A DNA stretch of 64,000 nucleotides from Prauserella salsuginis (GTDB lineage Bacteria; Actinomycetota; Actinomycetes; Mycobacteriales; Pseudonocardiaceae): positions 1-64,000 of the forward strand of contig NZ_JANBBF010000009.1 of NCBI RefSeq assembly GCF_024648885.1. The letters run 5' to 3'. Positions 60,091-64,000 of this stretch are shown here, piece after piece (positions within the stretch are counted from its first letter, which is position 1; the number at the start of each line of letters is the position of its first letter). Made by a program: the position numbers and the translations under genes. The notes beneath the pieces were generated by a model that was given only the letters and a program-made list of their open reading frames with translations, was not told the origin of the DNA and ran no database searches.

Positions 60091-60663
60091 CTAACCCTGC
60101 GGCACCTTCGGCTCGACTACCTCGGCCAAAGTATTCGCCATCTCGCACGCCTTATCCGGGTCCGCCCCAGTGACAAGGATGTCCACGCGAGCATTGTTCG
60201 TGACGCCGATTGCAATGCCGCAACCGTTGGGATCTGGCACTCGCGCGTACTGGCGCCCATCTTCTTCGGTGCGCTGTACGCCCATGCCCAAGTCGTTCAT
60301 ATCCTGCAGGCCCGCGTTTTCTCGGATCACAATGCCGAGAGTCCCACGCTCGCCAGATGTTTGACTCCGGTCGGGCTCCCAGGAACATGAATCGACCAGA
60401 TCTTCTTCTTCTCGCTGAGCCTCCTCAACGGGACCGAACTGCCTTACGTCGGCCTGATTCAGGAGCGAGCAGGGGTCGAGATCCGACAGGGAAGTCCCTG
60501 GCCCAGTCTCGTCGTCCGCAGATGGACTTGTCACGACGGAAGACCGAGCTGGACTACTCCCTGCATCAGCCTCCGGGATGCCGCCCTCACTATTGGAACA
60601 AGCCGTAACGGCGACGGCAGCTATGGCGACGAGCGGCAGAAGCGTCGGGCGTGTAAGACGCAC
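60091..60663 (-). CDS. DUF3558 family lipoprotein of the type VII cassette
   Basis: A 190-residue lipoprotein: signal peptide LLPLVAIAAVAVTAC with Cys22, a Ser/Pro-rich linker, then the DUF3558 core LSDLDPCSLLNQADVRQFGP, VDSCSWEPDRSQTSGERGTL, GVQRTEEDGRQYARVPDPNG, CGIAIGVTNNARVDILVTGA and DKACEMANTLAEVVEPKVPQ. DUF3558 lipoproteins accompany ESX substrates in Pseudonocardiaceae. The two Cys pairs are likely disulfide-bonded outside the cell. 12 bases after the partner gene. Confidence 0.85.
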   Translation of the reverse strand: MRLTRPTLLPLVAIAAVAVTACSNSEGGIPEADAGSSPARSSVVTSPSADDETGPGTSLSDLDPCSLLNQADVRQFGPVEEAQREEEDLVDSCSWEPDRSQTSGERGTLGIVIRENAGLQDMNDLGMGVQRTEEDGRQYARVPDPNGCGIAIGVTNNARVDILVTGADPDKACEMANTLAEVVEPKVPQG

Positions 60664-60675
60664 TGGCGGTAGCTC

Positions 60676-61116
60676 CTACTGTCGGAAGGTTTGCGTCTGC
60701 TGATTCTCGGCTTCGCGATAGTTCCGCATGGCGATCTTCAACGCCTCCTCAGACTGCTGAAGTACCGTCCGGAGCTTTTCGAGTGTCGGCAGAATACCCG
60801 CCGGGCCGTCACCACTTTGTCGCACATGGTGGGCAACCTGCTGTGCGTATGGGCCGGTACCGAGTCTCGGCTCGTCCGCGAGGCGTCGGCCTTCGAACAT
60901 GATTCCGTCGAGGTCATCCAAGGCTTCGGTGATGGCCTCTTGCAGGTCTTTACCGGCGTTCTCCCCGACGCGGAAGCCGCCGCCCTTCGCCGAGTCGAGC
61001 AGTGCGCCGGATTGGGCCTTCGCGTCGCCGACTTGCTTGGCGAGGGCGCCGACGGCGCCGCCGATGCGCATAGCGCTACCGCCTGTGGGGGCGGGGATGT
61101 CACCGAATTCAGGCAT
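60676..61116 (-). CDS. Type VII (EspC/ESX-like) partner protein with YxxxE motif
   Basis: A 146-residue mostly helical protein: MRIGGAVGALAKQVGDAKAQ, LLDSAKGGGFRVGENAGKDL, LQEAITEALDDLDGIMFEGR, and a C-terminus KIAMRNYREAENQQTQTFRQ whose YREAE fits the YxxxD/E export signal. It follows the PPE-like gene after 44 bases. It resembles the small proteins at 7727-8044 and 20084-20371 in plan, though not closely in sequence. Confidence 0.75.
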   Translation of the reverse strand: MPEFGDIPAPTGGSAMRIGGAVGALAKQVGDAKAQSGALLDSAKGGGFRVGENAGKDLQEAITEALDDLDGIMFEGRRLADEPRLGTGPYAQQVAHHVRQSGDGPAGILPTLEKLRTVLQQSEEALKIAMRNYREAENQQTQTFRQ

Positions 61117-61160
61117 CTTCTCGATTCCCTCGTCGATCCGTAAGCGTGTGCGGGCAGTGA

Positions 61161-62678
61161 CTATTCGCCGATGACGGGTGGGGCGGTGCGGGCGTCGGTG
61201 CCGAAGAGGCTGTCGGGGTCGGCTTCGACGAGCCAGGAGGGGCGCTGGTGTTCCTCTTCATCGCCGCCCTGCTGGCCCTTGCCGGCGCCGGCGCCGCCCA
61301 TCATTCCGCCGCCGCCTCGGGCACCCGAGCCGCCAGCGGCGGCAGCGGCGCCCGGTGCGGCACCGGCACCGCCGCTCATGCCCTTCGCGGCACCGGAGGC
61401 GGCTCCCGCACCGGCAGCACCGCCTGCGCCCGCTGCACCCGCTGCACCCTTGGCCGCTCCGGCCGCGGAACCACCACCGGTCGGGCCGAACCCGGCCGAG
61501 GCGGCGCGGCCGCCGAGCTTGCTGTTGTACGGCGTCGAACCACCGGCCTGGCCACCGCCCATCGGGCCGACCGGCGCCGGACCCATACCGGGAGCGCCCG
61601 GGCCGCCTGTCGTCGGCACTCGCGGCGTCATCGGGTTGTTGCCCTGCGGGCCCGTGCCCGGCAACTGGCCTGCACCGGTCGACGGGCCACGGCCCGCGAT
61701 CGGAGTCGGGGCCACGTTGGGGTTTCCGCCGGAGGGGGAGTTGTAGCTGCCGCCGCCACCGGTCGGGCCGCCACCGGTGACCGGTGCGCCACCCGTCGGC
61801 CCACCGCTGTAACCGGACGCGCTGGTCGTGTCACCACCCGAAATGTCGACCACGTCGCCACCGCGGCCCAAACCTGCCTTGTCACCGGAACCCGCCGAGA
61901 ACGTCGGCGGTTCGGAGAACGCCGGCTGCTTCGACGCCGCCTGGTAGAGGTTCTGGTCGTAGGTGTTCATGACCTGCACGGCCTGCTGGTGGGCCGCGTC
62001 GGACTTCTCCCGCGTCTCCATGGCCTTGTTGAACGCGCCGATCGGGTCCATCGGGTTGTCCTTGACGGCCGAGCCGAAGTCCTTCATCAGCCCGTTCGTC
62101 TCAACCGGCTCGGGCATCGTGTTCTTGGCCGTCTCAGCCGCGTTGGACTGGGAGTAGGTCGCTTCCGAGGCCAGCTGCGCGTTGGTGGCGTTCGAATCGG
62201 CCCACGTCGACATCTGGTTGAAGTATCCGAACGCGTTCTCGGCAGCGTCGCCTTCCCACTCGTGCCGCGCCTTGCCCACGCTCTCGTTCGTCCGCTGCGA
62301 CAGCCGGTCGAGCACGCTCTTGATCTTGCTGAACGTCTCCGACATCTGGTTGACCTGGGCGGGGTCGAGGTTGGTGGTCACGAAGCCCTTGATCTCGGCA
62401 TGCTGCCGGCCCTGGTAGTTCTCGTCCGAGCCGTTGAGACCGTCGAGCACCTCCGCGTTCTGGGAGAGCTCCTTGATCTGCTGCTCGTTCATGCCCGCTG
62501 CGCGTGCCTCGGCGACAAGCTGCCCCATGGGCATGCCGAACGGGGCGTTTCCGTACTGGGCCTGACCTTGGGCCTGGTACATCGCCTCACGCTGCTGGGG
62601 CGACAGGTTCGCACCATCGCTGCCGGTCCCGGTGCCCACCGGGCCGGTGTTGCCCTCGCCGTTACCGGGCTGCGACAT
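61161..62678 (-). CDS. PPE-like WXG type VII substrate with Gly-rich tail
   Basis: From ATG 62678 (GGGGGAAG upstream) a 505-residue protein. Residues about 90-215 are a helical ESX-like domain with a WEG turn (KARHEWEGDAAENAFGYFNQ). Residues 260-470 are Gly/Ala/Pro-rich and disordered. The end, SWLVEADPDSLFGTDARTAP then PVIGE, is a conserved C-terminal motif of Pseudonocardiaceae type VII PPE-like proteins. It should be exported with the small YxxxE protein downstream. No ESX core component genes are in the window. Confidence 0.82.
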   Translation of the reverse strand: MSQPGNGEGNTGPVGTGTGSDGANLSPQQREAMYQAQGQAQYGNAPFGMPMGQLVAEARAAGMNEQQIKELSQNAEVLDGLNGSDENYQGRQHAEIKGFVTTNLDPAQVNQMSETFSKIKSVLDRLSQRTNESVGKARHEWEGDAAENAFGYFNQMSTWADSNATNAQLASEATYSQSNAAETAKNTMPEPVETNGLMKDFGSAVKDNPMDPIGAFNKAMETREKSDAAHQQAVQVMNTYDQNLYQAASKQPAFSEPPTFSAGSGDKAGLGRGGDVVDISGGDTTSASGYSGGPTGGAPVTGGGPTGGGGSYNSPSGGNPNVAPTPIAGRGPSTGAGQLPGTGPQGNNPMTPRVPTTGGPGAPGMGPAPVGPMGGGQAGGSTPYNSKLGGRAASAGFGPTGGGSAAGAAKGAAGAAGAGGAAGAGAASGAAKGMSGGAGAAPGAAAAAGGSGARGGGGMMGGAGAGKGQQGGDEEEHQRPSWLVEADPDSLFGTDARTAPPVIGE

Positions 62679-62724
62679 AGCTACTTCCCCCACCTCGTCA
62701 TCAGGTCGCCACGAGACACGTACG

Positions 62725-63006
62725 TTAGGTGACGGTACTGGGACGTTCGGACCGTGTCAGCGGTTCCCACGAAATCACACGACCTCCGTTGGCCACTCCC
62801 ACGAGCGCGTCGGCGCAGCGTAGGAGCGTGGAGGTACAGCCCCGGACGCGCCGTTCGACACGGTCCGCGGACCCACGAGTGGCGAATCCCGCAGCTCGGC
62901 CACCACCCCGAAACACGATCCGCGCGAACGGGCAGTAAGCGCCTTCCGCGAGCGCCGCCGTGAGCAGATCGCCGGGACGCGGCCACCCGGAGCGGCGTAA
63001 AGTCAT
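62725..63006 (-). CDS. Possible small protein upstream of the PPE-like gene
   Basis: A 93-residue frame starting MTLRRSGWPRPGDLLTAALA, reading on to DALVGVANGGRVISWEPLTR. Codon use has the GC-rich third position of the neighbours and it ends 46 bases before the PPE-like gene, but there is no ribosome-binding site and no family match, so it may be chance. Confidence 0.3.
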   Translation of the reverse strand: MTLRRSGWPRPGDLLTAALAEGAYCPFARIVFRGGGRAAGFATRGSADRVERRVRGCTSTLLRCADALVGVANGGRVISWEPLTRSERPSTVT

Positions 63007-63060
63007 CCAGCGGTATGTCGCAGGGACACCGGCGACACGGCACATCGGCTGGGAGGACGC

Positions 63061-63711
63061 GTGACGGAGAGCGGGCAGCAGGCGGAGAAGTCGAAACGCC
63101 TGCCGAGGGCGGTGCGCGAGAAGCAGATTCTCGACGCCGCCGTCACGGTGTTCGCCCGCCACGGGTACCACCCGGCGTCGATGGACGAGGTGTCCGAGGT
63201 CGCAGGCGTGTCGAAGCCGATGATCTACAGCTACCTCGGCTCGAAGGAGGACCTGTTCCTCCACTGCATCCGCCGCGAGGCGAACCGGCTCATCGACGCC
63301 GTGCAGACGGGCATCGACGCCGACGTCGCCGCCGACATGCAGCTGTGGACGGGGCTGCGCGCCTTCTACGGGTTCGTCGCCGAGCACCGCGCGTCGTGGA
63401 CGGTGCTGCACCAGCAGGCACTGGCCGTGGGCGGGAAGTTCGCCTCCGAGATCACCGCGCTGCGCTCCCACGCGATCGAGATGGTGACGAAGCTCGTCGT
63501 GTCGGAGGGCTCCCGCAAGGGCCTCGGCGAGCAGGCGGAGTTCTCCGGCGAGGGCATGGCGGCCGCGCTCGTGGGCGCGGCCGAGGCGCTGGCGGACTGG
63601 TGGCTGGACCACCCGGACCTGTCACCCGGGGTGCTCGCGTCGTGGCTGATGAACCTGACCTGGCTGGGCTTCAACGACCTCGTCGAAGGGCAGGTGTGGC
63701 GGCCCAGCTGA
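63061..63711 (+). CDS. TetR/AcrR family transcriptional regulator
   Basis: GTG 63061 with GGGAGG upstream gives 216 residues. The helix-turn-helix is RLPRAVREKQILDAAVTVFA, RHGYHPASMDEVSEVAGVSK and PMIYSYLGSKEDLFLHCIRR. The C-terminal half (ADMQLWTGLRAFYGFVAEHR, LHQQALAVGGKFASEITALR) matches TetR proteins with a TetR_C_7/33-like ligand domain. Convergent with a second TetR gene at the right edge; its targets are unknown. Confidence 0.92.
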   Translation: MTESGQQAEKSKRLPRAVREKQILDAAVTVFARHGYHPASMDEVSEVAGVSKPMIYSYLGSKEDLFLHCIRREANRLIDAVQTGIDADVAADMQLWTGLRAFYGFVAEHRASWTVLHQQALAVGGKFASEITALRSHAIEMVTKLVVSEGSRKGLGEQAEFSGEGMAAALVGAAEALADWWLDHPDLSPGVLASWLMNLTWLGFNDLVEGQVWRPS

Positions 63712-63724
63712 CCGCCGCCTGCGG

Positions 63725-64000
63725 CTACTCGCGAGGCCGGCGGATTCCGTCGAGCAGGAACGTGGTGCGCCGGTCGTAGTCGGCCACGGGAGGCCGGGTG
63801 CCGTACTTGAGCGCGAGCGCACTGTCGTGGACGAGCGCCTCCAGGTCGTCGGTCCGGAACTCCGCCCTGAGCTCGCCCGAGGCGTGGCCCGCGGCGATGA
63901 GCTCCGCGTTGAACTCGCCCGCCACGTGGCAGATCGCCATGAGCTGCTGCGACTCCGGATACATCTGCAGCAGTACGTCGTTGACGGCGGGCTGGCGATA
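63725..64000 (-). CDS. TetR-type regulator, C-terminal part (runs off the right edge)
   Basis: The visible 91 codons read YRQPAVNDVLLQMYPESQQL, MAICHVAGEFNAELIAAGHA, SGELRAEFRTDDLEALVHDS and ALALKYGTRPPVADYDRRTT, ending FLLDGIRRPRE. LRAEFRTDDLEALVHDSALALKYG is typical of the C-terminal domain of TetR regulators. The start and DNA-binding domain are outside the window. Confidence 0.75.
   Translation of the reverse strand, partial: YRQPAVNDVLLQMYPESQQLMAICHVAGEFNAELIAAGHASGELRAEFRTDDLEALVHDSALALKYGTRPPVADYDRRTTFLLDGIRRPRE

Overview
The window is GC-rich actinobacterial chromosome. Many GTG starts, leaderless or short-leader genes, a CmtR-type metal sensor, a FadE5-type acyl-CoA dehydrogenase, F420-type enzymes (LLM and Ddn-like) and several type VII (ESX) substrate cassettes with DUF3558/LppA lipoproteins point to the Pseudonocardiaceae (Amycolatopsis/Saccharomonospora/Prauserella-like). 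The family is an inference; no rRNA or other species marker is present.

Layout. 0-6.9 kb: the end of an IS5-type element that has cut off the 3' end of a secreted choice-of-anchor I gene, then a TetR/acyl-CoA dehydrogenase pair, a CAP-domain protein, dcd and an MpaB-type oxygenase. 6.9-13.5 kb: a tRNA-Gly(CCC) followed by stacked, decayed integrative elements. The tRNA 3' half plus its terminator is repeated at 11.5 kb, and weaker copies lie near 12.5 and possibly 13.4 kb. Two integrase C-terminal relics sit beside the first two copies. The first relic island still carries an intact three-gene type VII module (small YxxxD protein, WXG-headed alpha/beta hydrolase, LppA-like lipoprotein). 13.5-18 kb: a DrrAB-like exporter with a divergent TetR regulator and paired operators, an F420-dependent oxidoreductase-like gene, a dehydrogenase-like gene and a VOC protein. 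18.1-20.8 kb: a second type VII operon whose large product has a WXG head and a glycine-zipper tail, followed by a two-TM protein (candidate toxin and immunity).

20.9-33.3 kb: LLM oxidoreductase, CDF metal exporter with CmtR-type regulator, trpS behind a complete Trp attenuator, assorted small membrane and enzyme genes, an orphan LuxR regulator, fadE5, and a GlsB/YeaQ protein. 33.4-44.5 kb (mostly minus strand): VanW-type membrane protein, GroES homologue, thioredoxin-NHL protein, SRPBCC protein, a 982-residue repeat protein, and a polar amino-acid ABC transporter. 44.8-49.4 kb: a biotin ECF transporter (BioY, BioM, BioN) interleaved with an acyl-CoA ligase and a thiolase. 49.6-53.4 kb: branched-chain 2-oxoacid dehydrogenase E1alpha-E1beta-E2 operon. 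53.8-56.7 kb: two tandem paralogous M20 dipeptidases. 57-59.3 kb: FxsA, VOC, SCP2-type and DUF1648-like genes. 59.3-62.7 kb: a third type VII cassette (PPE-like protein, YxxxE partner, DUF3558 lipoprotein and a decayed DUF3558 copy). The window closes with one complete and one partial TetR gene.

Across the window, three unlinked loci share one plan: a small YxxxD/E protein, a large WXG-headed protein and a lipoprotein or membrane protein, with no ESX core machinery present. This suggests effectors exported in trans by a system elsewhere. Three families of short intergenic repeats (a CCCCCAAGG...CCTTGGGGG hairpin, a 21-nt tandem unit and a ~35-nt unit) recur at gene borders between 4 and 57 kb. 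Starts given were chosen by ribosome-binding site, overlap and family alignment from memory; no database search was possible.
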